This document shows, one piece after another, positions 9,467 through 17,671 of a stretch of DNA of 64,000 bases. Every line of letters begins with the position of its first letter. Positions within the stretch are counted from its first letter, which is position 1. The stretch is from positions 1,594,476 to 1,658,475 of the forward strand of contig NZ_AP018227.1 in assembly GCF_002368095.1 (NCBI RefSeq). Reading direction: 5' to 3'. A program made the translations under genes and the position numbers. The stretch comes from Calothrix parasitica NIES-267 (GTDB lineage Bacteria; Cyanobacteriota; Cyanobacteriia; Cyanobacteriales; Nostocaceae). A model generated the notes under the pieces. It saw only the letters and a list, made by a program, of their open reading frames with translations. It was not told the DNA's origin and did not search any database.

Positions 9467-9609
9467 AGATAAAGAATAGCTTTTATAGATAATTAAATAC
9501 AAAATTGCAAATATTCGGAAGAAGTATATTTATAAATTGATTAATCTTTGAAAGAATAAAAATTTATATTATTTCCGGGTAATTTCCGATGAATCTAAAT
9601 TGTAGTAGT

Positions 9610-9642
9610 TGCTATTCTGAACAGAACAAATAAAGAATAGCA
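9610..9642 (+). promoter_or_regulatory. Conserved leader hairpin before first GNAT gene
   Basis: TGCTATTCT (9610-9618) pairs perfectly with AGAATAGCA (9634-9642) over a 15-base loop, ending 13 bases before the ATG at 9656. The same hairpin, at the same distance, precedes the paralogue at 10402. No classical Shine-Dalgarno is evident, so the hairpin may govern translation or be a protein-binding operator. Confidence 0.6.
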
Positions 9643-9655
9643 TCTATTAACAAAT

Positions 9656-10270
9656 ATGTTTGGAAATAATCGAGAATTACCACCAGGTTTCATTGTTCGT
9701 AGAGTTAGGAATTCAGATATATCTGACATTATTAAATTTGGTGATAACGGAGCATTATTAGAATCTGAAGAATTACGAACACTAAATCCATTTATACTTA
9801 TCATCATATTATTATTTATTGTATTATCATTTATAGTTGGTTCTTTTATTGCGAGCTTGTTTTATATATTATTAACTATAACTTTTTTTATTTTAATCAT
9901 TTACGGTGCAAATTATCTTTATTGGCTAAATAATATTAATTCTGGCGAATGTTTTGCAATATATCATCACAACCAGATATGTGCAATTATAGCAGCATTC
10001 AGTTTCGATAGCGGTTCGTATATTAAGTGTTTGCTTGTTAAGAATGCGTATCGAAGGAGAGGTTTAGGTAGTTGTTTGATTAATAGAATAAGACAAAATT
10101 TGAATTATCCTATTTATGTATTATGCTTTCCAGAGCCAGATTTAGTTGAATTTTATAGCAGTAATGGTTTTGTAGCGATTGAAGAAAATGAACTACCTAG
10201 AAGAATAATTAAATCTAAAGGTGTACAAAGTATTTCTCCATTAATTCCAATGATGTTAGAAGAGAATTAA
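9656..10270 (+). CDS. GNAT acetyltransferase with inserted membrane hairpin (copy 1)
   Basis: 204 residues. The start MFGNNRELPPGFIVRRVRNSDISDI resembles the first strand and helix of a GNAT fold. Two long hydrophobic segments follow (residues about 45-90), then ECFAIYHHNQICAIIAA and the acetyl-CoA-binding motif A, AYRRRGLGSCLINRI (about 127-141). The end, CFPEPDLVEFYSSNGFVAIEENELP, is the usual GNAT C-terminal strand pair. So an N-acetyltransferase domain appears to carry a two-helix membrane insertion near its N-terminus. The substrate is unknown. It is about half identical to the next gene and shares its leader, so the pair arose by tandem duplication. Confidence 0.8.
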   Translation: MFGNNRELPPGFIVRRVRNSDISDIIKFGDNGALLESEELRTLNPFILIIILLFIVLSFIVGSFIASLFYILLTITFFILIIYGANYLYWLNNINSGECFAIYHHNQICAIIAAFSFDSGSYIKCLLVKNAYRRRGLGSCLINRIRQNLNYPIYVLCFPEPDLVEFYSSNGFVAIEENELPRRIIKSKGVQSISPLIPMMLEEN

Positions 10271-10355
10271 GAAACTGGAAAAGAATGATATCTTTAAAAG
10301 AACGAAAATTTATTTGATTTCCGGGTAATTTCTGATGGATATAAATTGTATGCGT

Positions 10356-10388
10356 TGTTATTCTGAGCAGAGCAAACAAAGAATAGCA
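10356..10388 (+). promoter_or_regulatory. Conserved leader hairpin before second GNAT gene
   Basis: TGTTATTCT (10356-10364) pairs with AGAATAGCA (10380-10388), with one G-U pair replacing the A-U of the first copy. It ends 13 bases before the ATG at 10402. Bases from about 10316 to the start are highly similar to the region before 9656. Pairing is kept despite base changes, though co-inheritance from the duplication explains much of the identity. Confidence 0.6.
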
Positions 10389-10401
10389 TCTATTAATAAA
10401 T

Positions 10402-11040
10402 ATGTTTGGGAATAATCAAGAATTACCACCAGGTTATATTGTTCGTCTAGTTCGGAATTCAGATATATTTGATATTATTAAATTCTATTTTATTGAATAT
10501 GTTTTAACTAATAATGAGTTAGATACACGAAATAAAACCATTAAAAAAATAAAAAATATACCATTAATATTCGGTCTACAATTCATTGCAATCTGGAGTA
10601 TAACTAGTGATTTTTATTTTGCCTTCTACGCTACATTATCACTGTTAATTCTGATTATTTTAATAGTCATAGGTACGATATATTATGCGTGGAATAAGAA
10701 TATTAATTCAGGTACATGTTTTATAATATTTCATCAAAATAAGATATGTGGAGATATAGCGGCATCAAACTATAATAATTATTCATATATTGATTCATTA
10801 TTTATTAGTAACTTATACCGTAGAAGAGGTTTAGGAACATATTTAATTAATAGAATAAAACAAAGTTTAGATTATCCTATTTACTTATTATGTTTTCCAG
10901 AACCATATTTAGTTGAATTTTATAGCAATCTAGGTTTCATATCGATTGAAGACAATGAATTACCTAGAAGAATAAGAGAATATTTAGTGGGTACTCATGG
11001 ATTTATTCCGATGGTTTTAGAAGAGAATTTAGAAGCTTGA
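10402..11040 (+). CDS. GNAT acetyltransferase with inserted membrane hairpin (copy 2)
   Basis: 212 residues, paralogue of the preceding gene. It has the same opening (MFGNNQELPPGYIVRLVRNSD), two hydrophobic segments at about 50-98, motif A LYRRRGLGTYLINRI (about 138-152) and closing CFPEPYLVEFYSNLGFISIEDNELP. The membrane segments and loop have diverged much more than the GNAT motifs, so selection seems to act on the acetyl-CoA site. The 131-base gap between the genes has no terminator, so the two may be co-transcribed. Function of both copies is unknown. Confidence 0.8.
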   Translation: MFGNNQELPPGYIVRLVRNSDIFDIIKFYFIEYVLTNNELDTRNKTIKKIKNIPLIFGLQFIAIWSITSDFYFAFYATLSLLILIILIVIGTIYYAWNKNINSGTCFIIFHQNKICGDIAASNYNNYSYIDSLFISNLYRRRGLGTYLINRIKQSLDYPIYLLCFPEPYLVEFYSNLGFISIEDNELPRRIREYLVGTHGFIPMVLEENLEA

Positions 11041-11057
11041 AAATAATAATATTGTAG

Positions 11058-11121
11058 GGTGTGTTACGGCACGAAATATTTCGTTCAAAGATTATCACGT
11101 TTGAAAATGCCGTAACGCACC
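11058..11121. repeat. Inverted repeat of the GGTGTGTTACGGCA type
   Basis: GGTGTGTTACGGCA (11058-11071) pairs with TGCCGTAACGCACC (11108-11121) around a 36-base middle. It belongs to the dispersed (A)GGGTG..GT(T/G)AC..GCACC repeat class also seen at 17550. Confidence 0.65.
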
Positions 11122-11268
11122 ATTATCTGTAAAAGAGTATACCTTTATAGGAACAGTAAAATTATTTAATTTAAAATTATTTCATTAAGTAATATTGCTT
11201 TAACCTTTATAAAACAACAGCTTATTTGAGAAAATAAAATTTATAATTAGTGCATCTAGTTTTATCTC

Positions 11269-13098
11269 ATGTCAGAAAAACATAATTTAGAAAGCCTACT
11301 AGAAAAATTACCAATCTTAACGGATGATGAATTGAAATGGGATTATTTAAATAAAGTCGAATTGACTCAACCGTTGGGAAATTTAATTGAGTCTGTTGAA
11401 GATTTTGATTTAGCTTTACGGATAGTCAAATTAGCTTTTGACGTAGATTTAAAATTGGGTGCTTTCTTAGCAGGGAAAGTTAAAGAAGAATGGCAAGAAG
11501 AAACTGTTATTTTAATTGATGAATTAAAAGTTCCACCAGTATTAAATATAATTCTTTTATTAAAAACACAATCGGAAGCCGCAATTACTAGATTAACTAA
11601 ATTTTTAGAAAATCAAGATAGTAATATAGTGAATACAGCTATAGCTAGTTTAGTAAAATTCAATTCCGAGAATGCAATTAATCAATTAACACCTCTTTTA
11701 GAAGATAAAACTAAGAGTTCCTATATTCGTTTAAATCTAGCACGAACTTTATTAGAAAAAAGAAGCAAATTGGCTGTTAATTCATTACTTAAACTTTTAA
11801 CATCTACAGATTATGGAGTTTCTAGACAAGCTGCATCTATTTTAAGTAAATGTGAATCCGAACGCAAAAAAATTATTACCAGATTGAAAAAAGTTTTAAC
11901 CCATAAAAATTCAGATTCTCTTTCCACTGCTGCATTCTTAGCAGGAGAAATACAGTGTTCGGAGGTTGTCCCTCGGTTAATTGAACTGACGGATATAAGA
12001 GAAGAGTATGAATATGAAGATGATGATGAAGATGATGATTATGAATATGAAGATGAATATCAGCAAGTCAGAAAAGAAGCCATAACTGCTTTAGGTAAAA
12101 TAAAAACGAAACCAGCTATAGAGAAATTATTATCGATTGCTGAAGATAAAAGCCGAAATAGCGATATTCATTGTAGAGCAATTTTTGCTTTAAGAACAGT
12201 TGAACCAGAAGCAATGCTTCCCCATTTAATCAAATTTCTTCAAAATGGATATTGCGACGATTATTATGATGTTTTTAATTTTTTAGAAGAAATCCCAACA
12301 GAAATAGCTATCCCGTTAATAAACAAACTAACTCAATCCGAGGATGATTTTATACGTGCAGCAGGAGTAAAGATTTTAGGTAAAGTTAAAACACAAAACA
12401 GTCTTACTGAAATAATCAAACTAGCAGGAGATGAGGATTGCGATGTTAGAGAAAGCGTTGCAGAAGCTTTAACTAATTTTGAATCTGAAGCTGTTAATTT
12501 TACATTGGTACGTCTTTTAGAAGATGAAATTAGCAATGTGCGTAAACAAGCAGCTATTTCTTTATTTGAAAGTTATCCCAATAAAGCGATTCCGGTATTC
12601 AAATCACTTTTGAAAGATGAAGACTTATATATTCGTGAAGAAGTAGCAGAAATTGTTGGAGAATTGGAATTAGAAGCAGCTATTCCCGAATTAATCCCTC
12701 TTCTCCAAGATAAATATGGGAATGTACGCTATCAAGCTGTGGAAGCATTAGCAACTTTAAATGCAAAATCAGCTATTCCGGAATTAATCCCTCTTCTCAA
12801 AGATGAATGTCAAGAAGTTGCTACTGTCTCAGCAATAGCTTTAGGTAAACTACAAGCAGAAGAAGCAATACCTATATTTACTAAATTGTTGAAAAGCAAC
12901 GATATGTCTATCAGAGGTTCTGCACTTCAAGGATTAGCTCAAATCAAATCCGAGAAGAGTATGATTGAGTTAAATAAGCTTTTGCAAAATAAGAAATTTA
13001 TCCAGCTTGAGAATGGTATCTATTCTGCTAAAACTTTAAATTTATTAGGAGAAATTCAAACAGAGTTTGGGTATTATCGACCCGTTGCTAGAAGATAG
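11269..13098 (+). CDS. HEAT-repeat (PBS-lyase-like repeat) scaffold protein
   Basis: 609 residues made largely of about 30-residue helical repeats of the type AIPELIPLLKDE..EVATVSAIALGKLQ. Several are near-perfect in the C-terminal half (residues about 455-585). Such arrays form a curved solenoid that binds proteins; cyanobacterial relatives include phycobilin lyases and many scaffolds. The catalytic features of the E/F lyases are not obvious, so a scaffold role is more likely. A very acidic insertion, EEYEYEDDDEDDDYEYEDEY, sits at about 245-264 between repeats. No signal peptide or membrane helix. Stand-alone gene; partner unknown. Confidence 0.85.
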   Translation: MSEKHNLESLLEKLPILTDDELKWDYLNKVELTQPLGNLIESVEDFDLALRIVKLAFDVDLKLGAFLAGKVKEEWQEETVILIDELKVPPVLNIILLLKTQSEAAITRLTKFLENQDSNIVNTAIASLVKFNSENAINQLTPLLEDKTKSSYIRLNLARTLLEKRSKLAVNSLLKLLTSTDYGVSRQAASILSKCESERKKIITRLKKVLTHKNSDSLSTAAFLAGEIQCSEVVPRLIELTDIREEYEYEDDDEDDDYEYEDEYQQVRKEAITALGKIKTKPAIEKLLSIAEDKSRNSDIHCRAIFALRTVEPEAMLPHLIKFLQNGYCDDYYDVFNFLEEIPTEIAIPLINKLTQSEDDFIRAAGVKILGKVKTQNSLTEIIKLAGDEDCDVRESVAEALTNFESEAVNFTLVRLLEDEISNVRKQAAISLFESYPNKAIPVFKSLLKDEDLYIREEVAEIVGELELEAAIPELIPLLQDKYGNVRYQAVEALATLNAKSAIPELIPLLKDECQEVATVSAIALGKLQAEEAIPIFTKLLKSNDMSIRGSALQGLAQIKSEKSMIELNKLLQNKKFIQLENGIYSAKTLNLLGEIQTEFGYYRPVARR

Positions 13099-13355
13099 TA
13101 TTTAAGTTTATATATTTTCTGATAAACCGGATTTATTTTCGTGGAAATATAATTTTCTCATTGTATTACTATCAATAAACCGGATTTTTTTGGCTTTTGT
13201 AAATAGTGCAATAAATCAAACTATCGTTAACATTGGTATTTTGTATAACCAAAATTGCGGAATCCAGACATCTTAGCTTGGAGACTCTCTTGTAATAATA
13301 AAGACTCTACAAAATCAAAAGAGTTATTTATAGCAAGAAAATTTTGGAGGATATT

Positions 13356-13913
13356 ATGAATACAGCAACTCTTCCCAGCCTCAGAGAAGGTTCAACAGAT
13401 GCAGAAGTCGTTAAGTTGCAAGAGATTTTAAAGCAAATTAACTTTTATTCTGGTGTAATTGATGGAATTTTTGGCTCTGTGACTAAAGATGCAGTTGTCA
13501 GATTTCAGCGTGAATATGGACTTGTCGCTGATGGAATAGTTGGTTCTAAAACCTGGTCAAAATTAAATGAAATTGGGGGTGGGAGTATGGAATGGCGAAA
13601 AATGACAGAAGCTGAAGAAATAAATGAGATTCAGAGAATTATTAATCACCGTATGGGTGTAGCAGCACTTAATCTATTAGCATTAGAAAGTTTTCTGGGA
13701 TTTCAATGTACCAGAAGCTTTTATCTCAACGAAAAATTTGGAGGTAATCAACGGATAATGCGAGTTAAATGCGACCCTCCAAGAGGAGCTTCCGCTGCTG
13801 GAGCTTACGAAGAAATCCGAATTATCTTCAATCTCTTTGAAGGTTTTATTGAAACTTTTGATGTTGAAAGAGTTATAGAAGGAACCGAACCGAAGATTAA
13901 ATTACCGGATTAA
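13356..13913 (+). CDS. Peptidoglycan-binding-domain protein with conserved C-terminal domain
   Basis: 185 residues from the ATG at 13356, chosen because GGAGG (13346-13350) lies 5 bases upstream; an earlier TTG in frame at 13344 would overlap that site. Residues 6-72 are a PG_binding_1 domain (LREGSTDAEVVKLQEILK, FQREYGLVADGIVGSKTW). Residues 80-185 are an alpha/beta region I do not recognise, with FLGFQCTRSFYLNEKFGGNQRIMRVKCDPPRGASAAGAYEE. No signal peptide is seen, as in the small protein at 5649. Function unknown; it may be a cytoplasmic user of the PG-binding fold. Confidence 0.8.
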   Translation: MNTATLPSLREGSTDAEVVKLQEILKQINFYSGVIDGIFGSVTKDAVVRFQREYGLVADGIVGSKTWSKLNEIGGGSMEWRKMTEAEEINEIQRIINHRMGVAALNLLALESFLGFQCTRSFYLNEKFGGNQRIMRVKCDPPRGASAAGAYEEIRIIFNLFEGFIETFDVERVIEGTEPKIKLPD

Positions 13914-14034
13914 TTTTTGGTTGATTAATGAATGGTTGATGAAAATAGGAAGATATCGCGGGTGTTGTAATTTAACATCTGCGACAAATCATTTATAATC
14001 CGGTTCGTAGTTGCGCTTCAGAACTTATTTTATT

Positions 14035-14856
14035 ATGAATAATGAAAACTTAACACTCAAAAATCCAGACGGAACCCAAACTCACTACAAAGAATTTGGC
14101 TCGAAATCACCCACTTCTCCAACCTTATTGTTATTACATGGAATTGGTGCGGATTGCGATATGTGGGAGCCACAAATGCATAAATATTCGACCCAAGGGT
14201 ATCACGTTTTGGTACCCGACCTTTTCGGTCATGGGCTTTCTTCAAAGTTGAATAATATTAATTTGTCGGATTGGGTTAATCAAATTAACTGGCTTTTAGA
14301 ACATAATAAACTAGATAAATGTATTCTAATTGGAGTCAGCATGGGTGGAGTTATCGCTCAATCTTTTGTAGTCGCTCATCCACATATGGTAGAGAAAATT
14401 ATTATTGCTGATTCATTTGCAGAACTTAGTACATTTAAAGAGAAGATGTTAGGTTTTTCTGCAGTTGTTGGATTTAATTTATTTAAGATATTAGGGAAGA
14501 AAATTCTTTCCCAAGGAATGCGTTCTACTTATAAAGCGACCCATGCTACTTTAGCTAAAAACTATTTTGAGCGAGTTAGTTTAAATATAGATTTAAATAA
14601 GATGGTATTGGTTAGGAAAGCAATTAATCGTATCGATGTTTTAGATAAACTGAAATCTATAACTATACCCGCTTTAGTAATTGTCGGTGCTGACTTTGGT
14701 CAATCATTTATTGAAATCAACCGTAAAATAGCAGATTCATTTCCTAACTCTGAGTTTGTTGTATTAGAAAAATCATTAGACCCATCGAATCTAGTCAACC
14801 CCGCAGAATTTGACAAACAGGTACTTGAATTTCTAAGTTTTTCTTCCTCGGGATGA
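14035..14856 (+). CDS. Alpha/beta hydrolase-fold protein, catalytic His apparently lost
   Basis: 273 residues from the ATG at 14035 (an upstream TTG at 14011 is less likely). Fold motifs: LLLLHGIGADCDMW oxyanion loop, DLFGHGLS, the nucleophile elbow GVSMGG, and the VGADFGQ acid region. In active relatives the last motif reads roughly GH.SNLE.P..F; here it is LDPSNLVNPAEF, so the catalytic His position seems to be Asp. Either the triad is rearranged or the protein is a non-hydrolytic member. No signal peptide. No substrate can be assigned; no obvious operon partner. Confidence 0.85.
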   Translation: MNNENLTLKNPDGTQTHYKEFGSKSPTSPTLLLLHGIGADCDMWEPQMHKYSTQGYHVLVPDLFGHGLSSKLNNINLSDWVNQINWLLEHNKLDKCILIGVSMGGVIAQSFVVAHPHMVEKIIIADSFAELSTFKEKMLGFSAVVGFNLFKILGKKILSQGMRSTYKATHATLAKNYFERVSLNIDLNKMVLVRKAINRIDVLDKLKSITIPALVIVGADFGQSFIEINRKIADSFPNSEFVVLEKSLDPSNLVNPAEFDKQVLEFLSFSSSG

Positions 14857-14995
14857 AAATTTCACGGTAGTCAACCGTTTTAGAGACTTTAATTTTTAAC
14901 TTAATGCAAAAGCCTGAAATCTTTACAGATACATAATTACAGAATTTACTAACAAGTGCGATCGCAACATAAATGCACTACATATATTGTGTGTA

Positions 14996-15982
14996 TTATG
15001 ACCTGAGAGAAAAACGACGAACAAAAAATTGATTGGGAATCTCTTTCTTCTTTCCCGGTACAAAAAGATGACTAAACAAAGATTCCGTAAGCAAAACTTC
15101 TTTATCTTCAACAGTTAAATTAACGGGTAAATCCATCCCCGAAGCCAAGACTTTAAATTCAGGTTTAAATTCACGTTTATTTTTAGCATCAGTTTCTAAT
15201 CCCTGTAATTTTAATAAACGACCATTACCGTTTTCCACTCCTCCCTCAATCATTAAAAGAGAACCATCATCAGCTAAAGCGATAGCATCGGAACCGTCTA
15301 TTATACGAGGTAATTCAATTTCTTCCACAGTACGATTTGGGTTTACCTTAAACAATCGACCGTCAGAATACATGGTCACGAACAAAACACCATCTTTTCT
15401 ACGAGCAATTCCAGATAATCCGAATCTCTTCCGAGTTCGGAACAGTTGATTTTCGACCCAAACTTGAAATTGAGTTGCTCCCGGTGGAAGATATAGAATT
15501 CGAGGTTTTAAAGAATCAGTTACATAAACACCACCATCGAAATCCAGAGCGATATCATTACCAAAACCACCATCGGGAACAGTTATAATTTTCAATACTT
15601 TATTAGAGTTAATATCAATAGCAAAAATTCGGTGTTGTTTTCCGACATTACCTAAAACATCCGGAGAAGCACCCCACAATATTCCCCTCGGTTCATCTAA
15701 TCTCAAAGTAGTAACAGCGAATATTTCTTTATCTCCTGAAAAAAAGGGTTTAATTCCACCTTTACCTTTATCAGTCGGGAAAATTTGTAAAATCTCACCG
15801 CTAGTAATCGAACCCACATAAACTGTTCCGTCACTGGAGCGAGTTATTCCATTCGGATATTGAAAACCCTTCGGTAAAGCAATCGGATTTAATTCTTTAT
15901 TTCCATCATTCTCCACACAAGAGTAAACCGAAGGAAAAACAATTGCGCTCGTTAACCCTAAAATCAATTCTCGTCTGTTCAT
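14996..15982 (-). CDS. Exported SMP-30/NHL-like beta-propeller protein
   Basis: 328 residues. The N-terminus MNRRELILGLTSAIVFPSVYSCVEN is a signal peptide; the Cys in SVYSC could be a lipoprotein site, though the lipobox is imperfect. The rest has repeats such as YPNGITRSSDGTVYVGS, GNDIALDFDGGVYVTDS, LSGIARRKDGVLFVTM and GSDAIALADDGSLLMIEG. These are the blades of a six-bladed propeller like SMP-30/gluconolactonase or strictosidine-synthase-like proteins. A periplasmic calcium-dependent lactonase is one possibility; metal ligands cannot be set from sequence alone. The STRR array at 15987-16186 separates it from the SDR gene upstream. Confidence 0.75.
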   Translation of the reverse strand: MNRRELILGLTSAIVFPSVYSCVENDGNKELNPIALPKGFQYPNGITRSSDGTVYVGSITSGEILQIFPTDKGKGGIKPFFSGDKEIFAVTTLRLDEPRGILWGASPDVLGNVGKQHRIFAIDINSNKVLKIITVPDGGFGNDIALDFDGGVYVTDSLKPRILYLPPGATQFQVWVENQLFRTRKRFGLSGIARRKDGVLFVTMYSDGRLFKVNPNRTVEEIELPRIIDGSDAIALADDGSLLMIEGGVENGNGRLLKLQGLETDAKNKREFKPEFKVLASGMDLPVNLTVEDKEVLLTESLFSHLFVPGKKKEIPNQFFVRRFSLRS

Positions 15983-15986
15983 TTTT

Positions 15987-16186
15987 TTATTAACTCCTTA
16001 CTCCTTACTCCTTACTCCTTACTCCTTACTCATTACTCATTACTCACTACTCATTACTCATTACTCATTACTCATTACTCCTTACTCCTTACTCATTACT
16101 CATTACTCCTTACTCCTTACTCATTACTCCTTACTCCTTACTCATTACTCCTTACTCCTTACTCATTACTCATTACTCCTTACTCA
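15987..16186. repeat. Long STRR array of ACTCCTT/ACTCATT heptamers
   Basis: About 28 tandem heptamers, mixing ACTCCTT, ACTCATT and ACTCACT, fill the gap between two minus-strand genes. The right end runs into the SDR coding sequence, supplying its last codons and stop. Related arrays occur at 25770, 38520, 40940, 42400 and 45410. Confidence 0.95.
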
Positions 16187-16958
16187 CTACTCGATGTCCT
16201 GGAATTCCATATCCACCATCGACAGAAATAGTTTGTCCGGTGATATACGAACCAGCATCCGAACAGAGCCAAATTACCGTTTTTGCTAAGTCCTCCGAAG
16301 TTCCCAAGCGCTGAGCGGGAATATGATTTATAAAAGGTTTGAGAGCATCCGAATCTCCTATAGTCACAAATCGACGAAACATTTCCGTATCGATAATACC
16401 GGGATTAATATTATTAATACGAATATTGTCAGCAGCGTACTCTAAAGCAGCAGGTCTAACCATACCGTCAAGTCCAGCTTTACTCGCAGAATAAATAGTC
16501 GAACCAATTAATCCACCTTTCGCTAACCAAGAAGAAGTATTAACAATCGCACCACCACTACCCTGTTTAAGCATCTGTTCAATTTCATATTTCATACACA
16601 ACCAAACAGCTTTCAGATTTACCGTGATAGTCTGTTCCCAATCAGATTCTAATAACTCCGTCATCCGTGCAAACTTACCTTCCGTTCCCGCATTATTAAA
16701 AGCGAAATCGAGACGACCATAATATTCCACAGTTTTCTCAATCAAACAGCGGATTTCATCAGCATTCGACACATCAGTCTTAACAAAACAAGCATCACCA
16801 CCAAAATTTTTAATCTGAGTAACTACCTTTTTACCTTTATCCTCACGACGAGCAGCAACAACAACTTTCGCACCATTTTTCGCAAAATTAATAGCAGCAG
16901 CACAACCCATACCAGAACTACCCCCAGTTACGAGAGCAACTTTTCCTTTGATATTCAT
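16173..16958 (-). CDS. SDR-family NAD(P)-dependent oxidoreductase
   Basis: 261 residues from the ATG at 16958, which has TAGGAA upstream; a longer start at 16994 lacks support. Classical short-chain dehydrogenase: cofactor loop TGGSSGMG at 11-18, NNAG, catalytic Ser in NTSSW, and YSASKAG with the Tyr/Lys pair. The C-terminal ITGQTISVDGGYGIPG is also typical. It likely oxidises or reduces an alcohol or carbonyl; substrate unknown. It sits 42 bases after a merR-type gene, so it is probably controlled by it. The last residues, VVSKE, are encoded by the adjoining STRR. Confidence 0.92.
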   Translation of the reverse strand: MNIKGKVALVTGGSSGMGCAAAINFAKNGAKVVVAARREDKGKKVVTQIKNFGGDACFVKTDVSNADEIRCLIEKTVEYYGRLDFAFNNAGTEGKFARMTELLESDWEQTITVNLKAVWLCMKYEIEQMLKQGSGGAIVNTSSWLAKGGLIGSTIYSASKAGLDGMVRPAALEYAADNIRINNINPGIIDTEMFRRFVTIGDSDALKPFINHIPAQRLGTSEDLAKTVIWLCSDAGSYITGQTISVDGGYGIPGHRVVSKE

Positions 16959-17000
16959 ATTTATTCCTAAATTTCCAATCCCGTATCGGAACAATATTAA

Positions 17001-17447
17001 TTAATAACTACTTTCTCCCCCTCTCCCCTCTCTTTCTTCCAAAAACTGCTTCCAAAAAATACAGCTATAATCATTTTTACCAGTAGCTTCCAGATATTGA
17101 TAATGCTCAATTTTCATCTCAATAACTTTTAAATGATGGGTTAATTCCTCCAAATGTTTTTTAACCTGATTGCGATGTTGCTCAAGTAGCACCCGTCTTT
17201 CCCCAACTTCATTGGGACGTTGACGAACCAAATTAGTAAAATCAAGCATCTCCTGAATAGACATTCCAGTTTCTCGCAACCGAATTAAAAATTCCAACCA
17301 AGCAACATCCTCAACCGAGTATTGACGATGATTGTTAGATGCTCGTTCAATACTTGGTAAAAGTCCAATCTTCTCGTAATAACGTAAAGTATGGATACTT
17401 AAACCAGTTTGTGAAGCAACCTGCTGAATAGTGAACTTGCTCGTCAT
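17001..17447 (-). CDS. MerR-family transcriptional regulator
   Basis: 148 residues. The N-terminal winged helix is clear: FTIQQVASQTGLSIHTLRYYEKIGLLPSIERASNNHRQYSVEDVAWLEFLIRLRETGMSIQEM, followed by a coiled-coil helix and a short tail. There are no Cys clusters of the metal-sensing type; the form resembles the aldehyde/electrophile-linked MerR group (AdhR/NmlR-like), which often controls a neighbouring dehydrogenase. The SDR gene is 42 bases downstream. The promoter at 17454-17484 carries the dyad and 19-bp spacer of MerR targets, so it probably controls itself. The predicted -10 is only 6 bases from the ATG, suggesting a leaderless transcript. Confidence 0.92.
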   Translation of the reverse strand: MTSKFTIQQVASQTGLSIHTLRYYEKIGLLPSIERASNNHRQYSVEDVAWLEFLIRLRETGMSIQEMLDFTNLVRQRPNEVGERRVLLEQHRNQVKKHLEELTHHLKVIEMKIEHYQYLEATGKNDYSCIFWKQFLEEREGRGGESSY

Positions 17448-17453
17448 ATTACG

Positions 17454-17484
17454 ACTATAAAACCTAGAGTGCGCTCTAGGTCAA
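17454..17484 (-). promoter_or_regulatory. MerR-type promoter with 19-bp spacer and operator dyad
   Basis: Minus strand: -35 TTGACC (17484-17479), 19-bp spacer, -10 TATAGT (17459-17454). The perfect dyad CCTAGAGCGCACTCTAGG (17480-17463) overlaps the -35 and most of the spacer. Over-long 19-20-bp spacers with a central dyad are the hallmark of promoters untwisted by MerR activators. Confidence 0.85.
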
Positions 17485-17550
17485 TAGTATTTCGGATATT
17501 AACAACGGATGCATTTATGTAAGGATTTTAGATTTTGGATTATTATCTTG

Positions 17551-17645
17551 TAGGGTGCTGTGACGTTACGAGATAATTTGAACGTAGCAATCAAATTTGT
17601 GGATAGCGTCACGCACCAATGTATTGTGACAATTACGTAAGCCCT
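17551..17645. repeat. Dispersed MITE-like repeat copy
   Basis: It starts with TAGGGTGCTGTGACGTTACG and ends with GTGACAATTACGTAAGCCCT, with a GCGTCACGCACC inner arm. It shares its core and end with copies at 4577 and 47343. Confidence 0.65.
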
Positions 17646-17671
17646 ATAATTTTAATGAATTTCCATTAGCT

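Noticed and set aside
11269..13098. Phycobilin lyase (CpcE/F type)
   Set aside because: Length of 609 residues, the acidic insert and lack of phycobilisome neighbours fit a generic HEAT scaffold better.
15987..16186. Possible CRISPR array because of dense regular repeats
   Set aside because: Units are 7 bases long with no unique spacers, and no cas genes are near; it is an STRR.
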